From positions 3,348,001-3,412,000 of the forward strand of contig CM057130.1 of the NCBI GenBank assembly GCA_029964075.1: DNA of 64,000 nucleotides, given 5' to 3'. This document shows, in pieces, positions 35,755 through 47,300 of the stretch (the stretch's first letter is position 1; each line of letters opens with the position of its first letter). This stretch comes from Patiria pectinifera (taxonomy: Eukaryota > Echinodermata > Asteroidea > Valvatida > Asterinidae). Position numbers and translations under genes: made by a program. Under the pieces are notes generated by a model. That model was not told the origin of the DNA. It saw only the letters and a list, made by a program, of their open reading frames with translations, and searched no databases.

Positions 35755-36115
35755 CTTTAACCACCAGACGATGCCTCAAAACTGATATAAGATGGGACGA
35801 AATTAATTGAAATTACTTCTCAATTTTTTATCACCACTTACTTGTAAACACAAAGATGATTAAATGTCCAATATTAAAGTAGTTTTTTAGACCAATTTTA
35901 CATAACATTAATCAGCGAGGTGAGAATTTCATGGAGCGCGCCATATTGGATTACACCAATGAATGTCAACAGATGGCGCTATATTACCGGAATCATATTA
36001 CCTCGTGTAGGTCGTCGGGTCGTCGTCAAAAGCCATTTTCCAAGTCTCGAGCTTCATCTTTCGCCTTTTCCAAGTTTATTGTTGGAACCAAAATAAATTT
36101 ATACTCCAAACCTTA

Positions 36116-36352
36116 ATGTCACTGTACACCGAACGATTTGGCATTTCTGTAGCAGAAAATCAAGTCGTCTTCGGCCATAGGGTTTCAACTCAGGGAACCA
36201 AATTCATGAAACGGAATCACGAAGCCCTATTTGGAGTTCAACCGTGGTTTGAAAAAACCCACGGAAAGAATGACAAATATAATGGAGCGCCCGTTGTTTC
36301 AGAATTGAACGTATGGTTTACGAAGGCGAGCTATTCTTCAAAATGGAAGTAA
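36116..36352 (+). other. Unassigned 78-codon ORF in the divergent region
   Basis: Opens 362 bp upstream of the NUP37 start on the opposite strand. The translation (MSLYTERFGISVAENQVVFG and onward, with HGKNDKYNGAPVVSELNVWF) has ordinary amino-acid composition and no homopolymers. I recognise no domain, and no splice partner was found. It could be a short gene sharing a promoter with NUP37, a repeat, or chance. Confidence 0.2.
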
Positions 36353-36359
36353 TATTTTC

Positions 36360-37700
36360 CTAACATAAAGTGGCAGTCGGGATATGTAGAAAGTTGTGTT
36401 TTTTCTCTGTTGTGTTTATTGATAACAACAGATAAACTGTGCCATAGGCTATAACACTCTAAAGCGGTGCTGTTATGAAAACTCATCAGCCATAGTTAAA
36501 AAACGTTTCCACGGAGTTCTTTGTTTTGCGATTTACTAAATCGATTCTCCGTTCTCGTCTAGAAGCCTAAATGCTCTTTGCAAATAACGGTAAATTTGTA
36601 AACACGATGTCTTGCACTGAAAGACATCTATTTTTGTTAAAACTTCAATCGATGCCTGCCCCGGTAAATATGCTGCACTCAGCTCAAGGCCAAATGATAC
36701 ACATGTACATTGCACTCGATCGGATAGGCAACATACAACATAATTGCGTATATGGTGCGTACAGTGACCAAGTTCCTGTGCTGGCATAATTTTTACTGGT
36801 CTGAAACTGCTCTGGAATTTGAGTTTTTGGTGAACAGTGAACGCCTTTTTGTGGATAATTAAATAATTATCAACGTATTATTAATATGGCAAATCATGAT
36901 TTTTTTGTATGATGGCACCTAACGTTAGCCTGCAACGTCGGTTGCCAGGTGAATTTAGACAAAGATAATTATAAGCAGCTTAAAGTTTAAAATTTTGATG
37001 ACCCAGATTTTTTGTGTTCAAAATTCGAATTTATTAGAAAAATTCCTGTATATTGTCTGGCCATTGACATTTTTATCTAAAGATTATTCACAAACAACCT
37101 GCCCATGGCAGAATTTATCGGCGCGGGAGTCAAAATTAAAATTGGAATTACAATGAAGTTAAAAAAACTACACAAAACTACTAGTAAAATACAACTAAAA
37201 TATTAAGAGTACAATGTAAGAATGTTAAAAGTTCATTTAAATAAACTTACTTAAACTAGGAATTACACAGATGGTAAACAGACATTAACAATACAATACA
37301 AAACATCACTGCAAGATGACATCTCCCACCCCGGTTTTTTTTTTCTTTTTTCCCCCACTTATTTTCTTTTTTTTAACTGAGCTGTTTGAGATGATTGACG
37401 AAGTGATTAAGACTTGTTGGATGCGGAGATTTTTAATGTTGCGGTAAGTTGTTCCAAGCCTGGGCACCCCTGAAGTTACAAGTTCTTCTTCCATTTTGTG
37501 TTCTAGGGAGTGGAAGAGCCACATTGCCAACAGTGCTATTCCTAGTTCGATGTTAGTCAACTTCGAAAATACAACTCTATTTACAAAGTTATATTATTAT
37601 ACGGCTCTAACTGCCGGCCGGTTTGTCGTAACTTACCACTTGACTGGTCATGATGGCAAGCCGAAACCTCACAGTGATCCGAGGCGTCACTATTCGGTTG
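36360..37700. other. Intergenic DNA, nothing certain
   Basis: AT-rich DNA between NUP37 and the secreted-protein pseudogene. I see no bounded repeat. Short T and A homopolymers occur at about 37335-37375. Confidence 0.4.
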
Positions 37701-38825
37701 GAATCAAGTGGAATAAGTCGTGCTGCATTTCGATTACATAGAGATTTGTCCATTCTTCATCAAGTTGAAATTGGCTCTGTACTCTCTGGTTCTTCTGAGT
37801 GGTTCGGCAAACGGAAACTGGGAAGACGGTCGTAATGATTCTTCCCACGAAGGCTTGGTAAGGCCTCTATTTAATTTTTTTTTTAACCACTTCCCCCCCC
37901 CGTTTTTTAATCTCATCATTTTACTTATTGTTTTAAAAGCAAGAACATTTGCATTTACTGTAAACGTGCCTAGCAGAATTAACGAGAGAAAATCCTTGCT
38001 CAGTGTGAAGATATGACTGGTACCAAATACCCTGTGAAATTATTCCCCCTGAAATGGTATCATTCGGAAGAAAACAATCATTGAAGGCGGTTCAAAATGC
38101 CCCCGCTGGCATATATTACGTGATCTAAGTTAGCAAAGGAATCCAGCCATACGAACCCCCAAATTGTGTCTCTTTCTTTTCAAAAATGTTTAGTATCCAC
38201 TGAAACTTCAACAAGTTAAGTAGGTGTCATGCCCCCTTCTTAAGATTTTGAGCAATTCTGTTGCTTAAAAGATGCACAAAAAACAAATGTTTTTATATAC
38301 CTTTATGTTAATCATTACTTGCACAATGCCGTAAAAATGGCCCTCCAATTATTCTACACAAAACCCCAAGCGTCTGAGGTTTTGTGCACAAACCTTATCA
38401 GTCAGCCTATTGGGATTATGGAGCTATAAAATCGACCGGACCAACGTTTACGAGAGTGTGTTCCTAATGTTAAGATCGCAACATAGTTATTTTCGGGACG
38501 TTTTAAATCTTTGTTGTTGTTGTTTAAATAGTTCTTTTGGGGGTTCATGGCTAAATCTAATTGTTTTTAACTGGGTTGACGCGGGGATGTGTTTTTCTTT
38601 TTTTTATGTTTTGTTCATAACAGGGATTCTATGCGATGAATTTGGAATGTAACGACAAGCAATCAGCATGCTCAAAATGCTTCAAGGGACGTGTCAGCGA
38701 AGGTCCAATCAAAGTCATTGAACGTAAGACAACTTTAAAATTTGGAATATTATTGTGTTTCCCCCTTAACAGCCAAAGCGTATAGTGTATAGAGGGTTAC
38801 ACTTCTGTGTTCCGACTGCACACTC

Positions 38826-38850
38826 CTATTCCTAACCCTAACCCTAACCG
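38826..38850. repeat. Short interstitial telomere-like CCTAAC repeat
   Basis: Three tandem units of the type CCTAACCCTAACCCTAACC in intron 2 of the pseudogene. Too short to be more than an interstitial trace. Confidence 0.6.
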
Positions 38851-38894
38851 GGTCCGGGAGTATTACAATATCTTAATGCGTTTGTTCAACTGGT

Positions 38895-39080
38895 GTAAAT
38901 CGAGGACACACGCGTGCAACATCATCGGTGAATCGAGGACAGGAACCAAATCGAGGACGACCTCGATTAGAAAACGTGTACAAAACCAATGAGAGCTGTT
39001 GCGAAAAAGTTTGAGTACAAACAAAGGAAAAGGGTAGAGGAACAAAAGAAAATCCTCGATTAACACCATAAACTAACGTA
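38895..39080. repeat. Dispersed repeat, inverted copy of 24690-24895
   Basis: CAACATCATCGGTGAATCGAG, GAGGACAGGAACCAAATCG, CAAAACCAATGAGAGC and AAAATCCTCGATTAACACC are the reverse complements of phrases in the other copy. Both copies interrupt members of the same gene pair but in different introns. Confidence 0.65.
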
Positions 39081-40027
39081 TGTATGCGGGTTGTCGGAAC
39101 ATAGGGATGTCGGAACATAGCAGTCCCCGTGTTGAGTGCATTTCTGTTTATGAATATAATCAGCAAGAGGTTGCTGCCACTTCTTTTTCACATAAGTCGT
39201 TCAGAAAAAAATACGTCTTAGGCCTATGTCACTTAGGACAAAAATGCCTATATGTGCTTTTCAAAAAAAAAAATCTTCTAACGAATTTTCAATTTGTATG
39301 TTTTGTTTTAACGAAAAAATCTACTTTAGTCCGATTTCGGGCATCTGCAACCCTCTGAAAAAGGACTTTTATTTTGCGCACAAAATAGTGAACCGGTCCT
39401 GCGAGAGCCGCATTATTATCTGGCAGCCAATAATCGAATTTTGTGAAGAAATACTAAACGTCAGTGGTTTTTATCGTTCGATATCTCATTCAAAAGTGAA
39501 CAATCCTTTTGGAGGTAAGAAATGGAATTGTAAAAATAGAATCTATTTTTCGAGGTGAAACTCGAAAATAGCATGGGGAACCATTTTAAAGATATTCAAC
39601 AAAAGATTGGCGGGTCACTTTGTATTCCTGTTTGGGGGGTTTTGTTTTGTTTCGTGTGCATGCATGGTGCGGGTTTTCCCCACAGACTATTTTTGGACAC
39701 TTTGTACTATTATCCTTTAAAATTTATATTTCTCTCTCTTTTGTACAGATGTGTTTGAATACACTAACAATTTTGAGGGGCAACAAGTGTAACTAGGAGT
39801 TTACCGATCCAGGGATGAAGTCGAGTATATTCACAAGTCACAAGAAACAATAACAAATTTAGGAATGAATAACAACAAATGAGTGTCTATGGTCAAAGCG
39901 CATTGAATATCTTGTGATTTGAATTTAGACTGCATGACTTGACTTGCAGGGACCTACTTGCAGGGACTTTGTGATGGAGATAGGATAAAGTTTACGTTAG
40001 CACCACTTTTGTGAGTTTCACGGAGTG

Positions 40028-40098
40028 AGGTTCTTAAAAGAACAGAGGGGAAACTCATATTTCGGACAGTGATACTACGTCCTTCGTCAGGAACTTGA
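40028..40098 (-). ncRNA. Hammerhead-like RNA motif (candidate), intergenic
   Basis: On the minus strand: CCTGACGA, a short stem AGGAC/GTCC, then GAAATATGAGTTTCC, then a hairpin GTTCTTTTAAGAAC. CTGANGA-stem-GAAA is the hammerhead core. A decayed relative on the minus strand at about 19100-19165 keeps GAAACATTGAGTTTCC and GGTTCTTTTCAGAACC but has lost CTGANGA. Helix I and III partners are not evident, so self-cleavage is not claimed. Confidence 0.35.
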
Positions 40099-40099
40099 C

Positions 40100-41315
40100 T
40101 ATCCCCCTGAAACTTGTATTTTTTTTCTCAACCACAAATTGTGTATGGGTTTAAATTTTCCACCTCTGTTTTCCTTATGCACGATAATTTCAGTGCCTTT
40201 TCGATTATTTATTCTAAAGCACTTAGAATATTAAGTATCCGGATCCCGAAGCTTAATTTTTACGTGATTTAATGATGGTTGTGACTATGCCTGTTTAAAT
40301 GATTAAAACAAGACCATTCCCCTATACGTTCTCTGTGTTCATAAAAGAGTAATTTGAGGTCATGAATCTTCGCGTCCATTTTTACCATAGGAAATTTCGA
40401 CCTAATCGGACGTGTAATTTTTTCACGGTATATATTTTTTTCGCTTTTCAGTAACTATTGTTGCTAGGTGAAGTATAGTTGCGTCATAATTTTACGTCCA
40501 ATCTTTTTCAACATTTAATCATCCCTTTTTTATTGAATGCTTGATTATATTTTGAAGGCTCAACATAGCTTGCAGGTTTGAAAATAAACTTAAAGCCCAA
40601 TAATCATGCGTTGTTTGATATCACAGCTCACATAGACGAATTGATCTTTTACCCTGGCACCGCACACGAAAACAGACACTAATGTAAAGCATTGCCAGGC
40701 ACCAGATTTTTCCGAATCTAACTTCTAATGTGCAAGATTTCTGTGCGAATGTCCAATAGTCCCAGGGTAGCAGTAGAGCTACGCCATGTGAACAAGGTTT
40801 TTAATGGAGATCAGTGTACTTGGCATAGAAGGAACCTTGTATAATAGGAAAAAACAACATAAGAAATGATACAAATACGAGCGACGTCACGTGTTGTGCG
40901 ATCAGAAAAAAAAGTGTCGATTACATCACCATAAATATCAGACACGAATTCAGAATAAGCCTTCCAACCAGAAAATATATAGTCTTCGGCTCATTGCTGC
41001 TAGAGTGAAAATCGTCCATTGCTAATTTTTCTCGCATCAAAATGGTGCTGAAAATAAGCAGAAAAAGACGGATGTGATATCTTAGCAACATTTTATATGC
41101 GCAGAGTTGTTTTCTCCCTTATCGGTCCGAATTACCATCGGTCCTAATTATGTCCCGTTTATTTAATTGTAGTTTGGTACTTTTGCTTTCCATATATTTC
41201 TTTAGCTCATATCAGTCGTTGGTACCTTTCGTTTTGTGCGATTCTTAACCTACTCGTGGTTCGGTTACCAATGAAATTGTCTCCCGGCATGCCTTGCTCA
41301 CATATTTTGTTTTTC
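40100..41315. other. Intergenic DNA upstream of RABL2
   Basis: No exon or bounded repeat seen. The last few hundred bases should contain the RABL2 promoter; no TATA box stands out. Confidence 0.45.
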
Positions 41316-41327
41316 CAAGATGGCGGC
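41316..41327 (+). promoter_or_regulatory. YY1-like motif overlapping the RABL2 start codon
   Basis: CAAGATGGCGGC matches the YY1 core AANATGGCGGC, and the ATG in it is the start codon. Such sites often lie at the start of TATA-less housekeeping genes. Function here is inference. Confidence 0.45.
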
Positions 41328-44300
41328 GAGCACAAGTGACGCTGTCTTGCCCGAAACGGACGGAAAAACAAATGAAAACACCGTGAAGATTATCTGTCTC
41401 GGGGATTCAGCTGTCGGGAAATCAAAGTAAGTGCATTTTGAATGATTTGGCATATGTCGATTTCAAATAAATCTGTGTTAAAGAGGACAAACCATTATTC
41501 TGCGGCAGTTTTATACGCGACCGTCAAGCATGTCAAGTGAAGTGTCATTTGAAATGCACACTGTCTGTGACCAGGTCCAGGTGACTCTCTGTCGATGTTG
41601 TGTGCTTGCAATTTGCGCTATCTTAAGAATGAGCGCGCATTCTTAAGAATGAGCACGCAATCTGTAAGATAAGCACTCATTCTTAAGAATAAGATTGCGT
41701 GGGAATATTGCTTGCGCAATTTATGAATTTTGCGCAAACTTAGCAAACACTGCATGGCATAATTATGTTAAATCAGGTAAACGTATTAGAGGTTAAAGGG
41801 GAAATAATCATATGTCACGAGAAAAGAAAATGATTCTATGCTTCTGTCATGTCTGTAGGCCTACCCATTGAAATACGATAATTTGAATTCAATTAAACCA
41901 TTAAACTAGCTGGGCAATTCCACACCAAAGTGGACATGACACCAAAAAATTCAAATACATGTGATTTAAACAAATTTGGCATCAAATGAAAGCTAAAAGC
42001 CTATGTTTTCAAGATTTGAAGTCGGAATTTAATTTTTTATACATTTCGGTACCAAAAACTAGGATTATGTAACAATCCTGTTTTAATCCTAAAAATGTGA
42101 TTAATAGTGATATGAAAGTATTCTACCAATAGACACACAAAAATATGTACTAATGCCATCAGTTTCTGTCATGAGAAAGTATTGGTCTTGAAAAACCGAC
42201 TAAAACTTGTTTTGAACATTTTGCTTAATTTGTTTCGCTTCAGTGACTTCTAATATTTCAGCCTTCAAAAATGTCCTTCCGTTACCGAAAAAAATACATA
42301 TTTTTAATTTAATTTTTAAAACTTGCAGTATGAATGCATTGAAAGTTATTGTGCAAAGCAAGTTTAGGTAGGCCTTCAATATGACATTATAACTGACACT
42401 GCTGTACTTCTCGTTTTTTAATTACAATTAATTAAATCACGTCCTTCCGTTACCAAATTGGTAACGGAAGGACGGTAACGGAAGGACAAATCGTATTTTT
42501 ATCAAATGTTACGACATTTGCGCTCATGTTTGAAAAATGAAAATCACTGCAAATACATGCATGTATAATGAGCATTGAAAGGACATTCATGTGACCCACC
42601 TTCACAAAAGCGGGATAAGCAGGGCAAGGTGTTTATTACAATTTGAAGGCACAGGCATGTACAACATGTACAATGTACATGTACATATATGCCGATGTAC
42701 CAGTACTTGTACATGTATGGAGTTGTTGCAGAAAATCAAATCATAAAGTTGCTGCCATCAGCATTCATGGACAATAGAGAAAGATATGAATTCTGTGAAG
42801 CCATTTCAGAAGCAAATTAAGTCAAAAATGAGATGGCAGAAAGTACCGGTACTTTGAGGCACTTTCATTCAATTTACATGTGCAAGACATGTGAGGTGCA
42901 GTCTTTGACAAATTATGCCCAACTTAACAACTTCAGTTTGGATGTTTATAAATTAATTGTTACTACTCTAAATCATTGTAATTTGATTTCAAACATTGAT
43001 TTTAGAGTTCAATTAAAAGCAACACCTAACTGAAGCCATCAGTTCTACCGGTAGATGTTTTGACCTTAAATGTACACGTACATGTAGGCTGGTTGCCCCA
43101 ACCCTTTAGGTAAACCTTTGAACCTACCGGTATTATTATTAAAAGTTGTTGGTGAACATGTAACCAATATACTCAAGAGTTCAAATACTGTGTATTTAAA
43201 CTTTTAAGGATTGAGGTGATGGGTTTGAAGTCTATTTCTGTAGTAGTCTTGTGTTCGTGAATTATGTGTTTTGGGTTGTTTTCGTTTTTCTTTTGTTATC
43301 ATTAATTACTAGGCTTCTATCTTTATCTCAATAGTTTCTTGGGTATAATTATTTATGCCAGGTCTGCATATTGTTGATTTCACATTCAGTTACACATTTA
43401 AGCAATTTGTTGCACTTGTATAATTAGTATAAATTCACATTTTGTTCATGCTATAATTGAGTAAACCTTTTGTCCTTCCGTTACCGTCCTTCCGTTACCA
43501 AATTATAATCTGCTTAAAACGTTGTAATTATATAACCGAAACACTTAAAGTCAAATGAAAGGCGGTATAGTATAGATAAAGCTTCAGGGATTCCATTTCC
43601 TACCTTTAAAATATAATTGCCCCATAAAATTCACAGAGTTTTTGCAAAACGCGAGTAAGTTGGAAAACCCTTGTCCGTTTTACCGTCCTTCCGTTACCGA
43701 CCTCATTAATATTCATAATTCATAAACGGGAGGCATTCATGCCCCCCAAAAGTGTGGAAAATGAAAGAAGCATTATAGCAATACAATTGTGACATTTGTT
43801 TGCTGTAACTTTGAACAGTGTCTGTGATACACACATTTGAAATTTTGTTTAATGAGTGAAAACGTCCTTCCGTTACCGTGGAATTGCCCAGCTGTTATTA
43901 TTGCTTATTTCTGTCTAGCCCCATAAATGTGGCCAATTTACTGGACTACCTCCGTAAATAAAGGCCACACTTCCACCATGTACAAAAACATGTCAAACTT
44001 TGTCAAATTTTGATTTTCACATTTAGGCTTAGTTTGTAATTTATTTTGGCAGTAGCTGGAGTTACCCAGCCCTGAGTTTTATCATTGGGTTGTCATCTAG
44101 GGCTGGAGCTCATTTTTCTCGAAAACGATAGTATAGGCAAAAAAAATTTGGAAAATGTTGAATTTTGTCCCCGTTACACACTAATTGCAACTGCAACTCA
44201 CCCCAAACTTGCCTGGAATAACCATTACACAGGTCCTTGAAGTAAAAAACGATCCACGATGAAGATTCAGCCTACAATTGCAGTGAAAACAGGAGGAATA

Positions 44301-47300
44301 ACCGCTAACCTGACAACCTTTCGGGCATGGCCAGGATCGCAATTGGTTTGTGCACACAAAAAAATTGTGTACAATGAATGGCGGTCGGTTACCGGTACCA
44401 GGCTGTCAACTAGTTGTTTTTGCCGGCTGGCGATTGGCTGTTGGCGCATGACGTCGCGCGGAAGCGTAACACCCGATGACTGTTTCATGCACTATCGGTT
44501 GCGGTTCCAGTACCGCAGCTGTGATGCGAATGGTAAACTTAATATGAGTGCATGAAACAGTCATCGGGTGTTACGCTTCCGCGCGACGTCATGCGCCAAC
44601 AGCCAATCGCCAGCCAGCAAAAACGACTAGTTGACAGCCTGGTACCGGTAACCGACCGCCATTCATTGTACACAATTTTTTTTTGTGCACAAACCAATTG
44701 CGATCCTGGCCATGCCCGAAAGGTTGTCAGGTTAGCGGTTATTCCTCCTGTTTTCACTGCAATTGTAGGCTGAATCTTCATCGTGGATCGTTTTTTACTT
44801 CAAGGACCTGTGTAATGGTTATTCCAGACAAGTTTGGGGTGAGTTGCAGTTGCAATTAGTCTGTAACGGGGACAAAATTCAACATTTTCCAAATTTTTTT
44901 TGCCTATACTATCGTTTTCGAGAAAAATGAGCTCCAGCCCTAGATGACAACCCAATGATAAAACTCAGAGCTGGGTAACTCCAGCTATTTTGGCAGTGGA
45001 TATTTTGCCGGAGACGGCAAACCTTCAGTAAACGTTAGTTTGCCGGATATGCACTGAACATGCGCAGTTACAGTTTTTTTTTACCTTAACACATTTTCTG
45101 GTGACAAATTTTAGTCTGGCTCCATACCAATATTATCGTTGTAACCTCGTATTCACAAGATGGGAATCAGACCATTTTATAATTTCGGACTTTATTTCCC
45201 TTTTAAAAAAAATCCTCCAGAGCCACAAATCTGAAAAAGAAAATGTAATACTCTGCAATAAAATGTGTGAGACATGTTAAAATAATAAAAGAAGAATATT
45301 CTTATTTATTTGGGGATGGGAAAAAAACCTTTAAAATGTGGCGGGGATCGGGATCGAACCCAGGTCATCCCGCTCACTAAAGCTATTGCTTAACCACTAC
45401 ACCAAACGAGCTTCACAACTTTTGGTGGCAATTTAATACACCTTATAATTCAGCCCTATCTTAAAGAGTACAGCGCCCTCTGTTGATATGGATTGCCGCC
45501 GGCAAACCTTTAGTAAACGTTAGTTTGCCGTCATTACCTCCGGCAAAATATCCACTATCATTTATTTTTGCTTTAGAAGCATACTCACCCTCTTTATGCT
45601 ATAGGCTAATCAGAAAGTGCTGCCTTTTTCAGATGTCTTATTTGTGTGAAATTTCATGTTGGAATTTTGATATGCAAATGTGTGCAAACAAATCTGGAAA
45701 TTTCACGAAATATAGACATCTGAAAATGGCAGCACTTTCTGATTAGCCTATGAAGAGGGTGAATTTTTTTTTAAATGTGTGACGTCATCATGATGTCATC
45801 AAAAATGCAATTTTTGAAAACACATACAAGGGAAAGTCCGAATGTCATGAAACTTGGTGGAAAGCTAAATAATGGTATTAGTTTACAAAATCTGAATGTC
45901 AACATGACGTCATCTGTTGATTTTTTATTATTGTTTAATATTTGAAAGTTCATTCCGCATCCAAACTTTAACACTTCCTTTCATTGGATTGACTTCAAGC
46001 TTAGTTCATACCAATAACACAATGCAAAAATGTGCATTGACAAGTGTTATCAAGATGAGTCATCGTAGGGCATGTGACATCATCATATGCCAAATGCGAA
46101 GTGATGTCAACATGATGCCATCAACTTTTTGAAAATATTTCATAGGCCTATCTGTTGGCTATACTAGCTCAATATAACTTCTAATATGAGCTTTGAACAA
46201 AAACAAAAATCTAATTTACATGACTGCACATTGGCAAAAAGTGTAAAGTTGTACAAAAATAATAAGCAGGAGAGGCCCTATGTTCTGTTTTCAAACAGAC
46301 ACAGACCTAATTTTTTTAATCATGATTTTTTAACAACCCTGGTAAGGCATAATCAATACATTCACAGATAAATTTGTGTAATTTGTATATTTTTCTGAAG
46401 TTTCTTCACTTCATGGTGCATTCTATCCTGTCTAAACTAAATTGATTTTCCTTTTTTTCAAATTGTTAAAATAAAATAAAAAAATTGGGTTCGTCGGGCT
46501 ACCAGAAATGCATTATTACTTTTGCCTCAATTGAAACTAACTAAAAACAAACATGTTGTTGTTCAGACACTCTAAAATGCAGGCAGTTTCAAATTTGGAT
46601 GATTACGTTTGCTCAAAATTAAGGAAATAGCGATGCATTTGTTGTGCATATGTTCTCTGTATGGGGTTGTCCAAGTGAAACAAAAATTTCCAAGCCAGCC
46701 CAAAGTAAAATACACATTGTTTATAGTTACATAGCAAACATAACATTAAACTATCATGCAATTGATACCATATGGTCAAAATTCTAGAACAAAGTTATAA
46801 CAATAAATGCAGTAACTTGAAAAAGGCCTTGTCATTGCAAACATGTTGATTGTAATAATTTATGCACTGAAAATGCAGTATCTGTACATGTACGTATGTA
46901 CCAGTTTTTATGTTATTACTTTTATTATCCCTCAGTATGGGAGACATAACTGCAACTGTGCATTTTCGAATGGAGTATTAGTGTCAAGTACATTTTTCAC
47001 TTTGTACGTTGAAATAAACTTTGTAATTGATGATGAACATAATCCTTGAATTGTACTCACAAACACAAATAATTTTCATTTTTTTTATGTCACATAATGT
47101 GTGATTTATTTACACACAATCAGTGTGTGCTATCCACTATGACTTATCCACTATGACTTATGGATCAGAAACTTGGTCATTAACTAAAGAACTCGAACAG
47201 AAACTCACAACAGCACAGAGAGCTATGGAAAGACAGATGCTTCACTTATCCCTACGAGAGTAAAACATGAAGTAATTCGGCAGAAAACTGGGGTGAAAGA

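Larger units (their letters stand above)
37762..39792 (+). pseudogene. Truncated paralogue of the secreted six-cysteine gene
   Basis: Exons 37762-37857, 38624-38723 and 39749-39792 match exons 1-3 of the gene at 23931 with identical phases (0, 1). Exon 1 reads LALYSLVLLSGSANGNW, again a signal peptide, but the ancestral ATG is AAG (37762-37764). An upstream in-frame ATG at 37720 would give an extended leader. Exon 2 reads GFYAMNLECNDKQSACSKC, with extra cysteines. Exon 3 starts VFEYTN and then fuses directly into a sequence matching the 3' UTR of the other paralogue (TTTTGAGGGGCAACAAGTGTAA), so the rest of exon 3 and all of exon 4 are deleted and a stop arises at 39790-39792. Most likely a pseudogene; a secreted short peptide of about 65 residues cannot be excluded. 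Confidence 0.8.

Noticed and set aside
38826-38850. A telomere or chromosome end
   Set aside because: Only about three CCCTAA units are present, inside intron-like DNA with genes on both sides.
42273-43877. GTCCTTCCGTTACC copies as a CRISPR or simple tandem repeat
   Set aside because: Spacing is irregular, both orientations occur, and the set is bounded by inverted ends, which fits a mobile element.
44259-44781. Two opposite-strand ORFs encoding almost the same peptide (MKIQPTIAVKTGG...)
   Set aside because: They are the two arms of the foldback element; identity follows from the inverted repeat.
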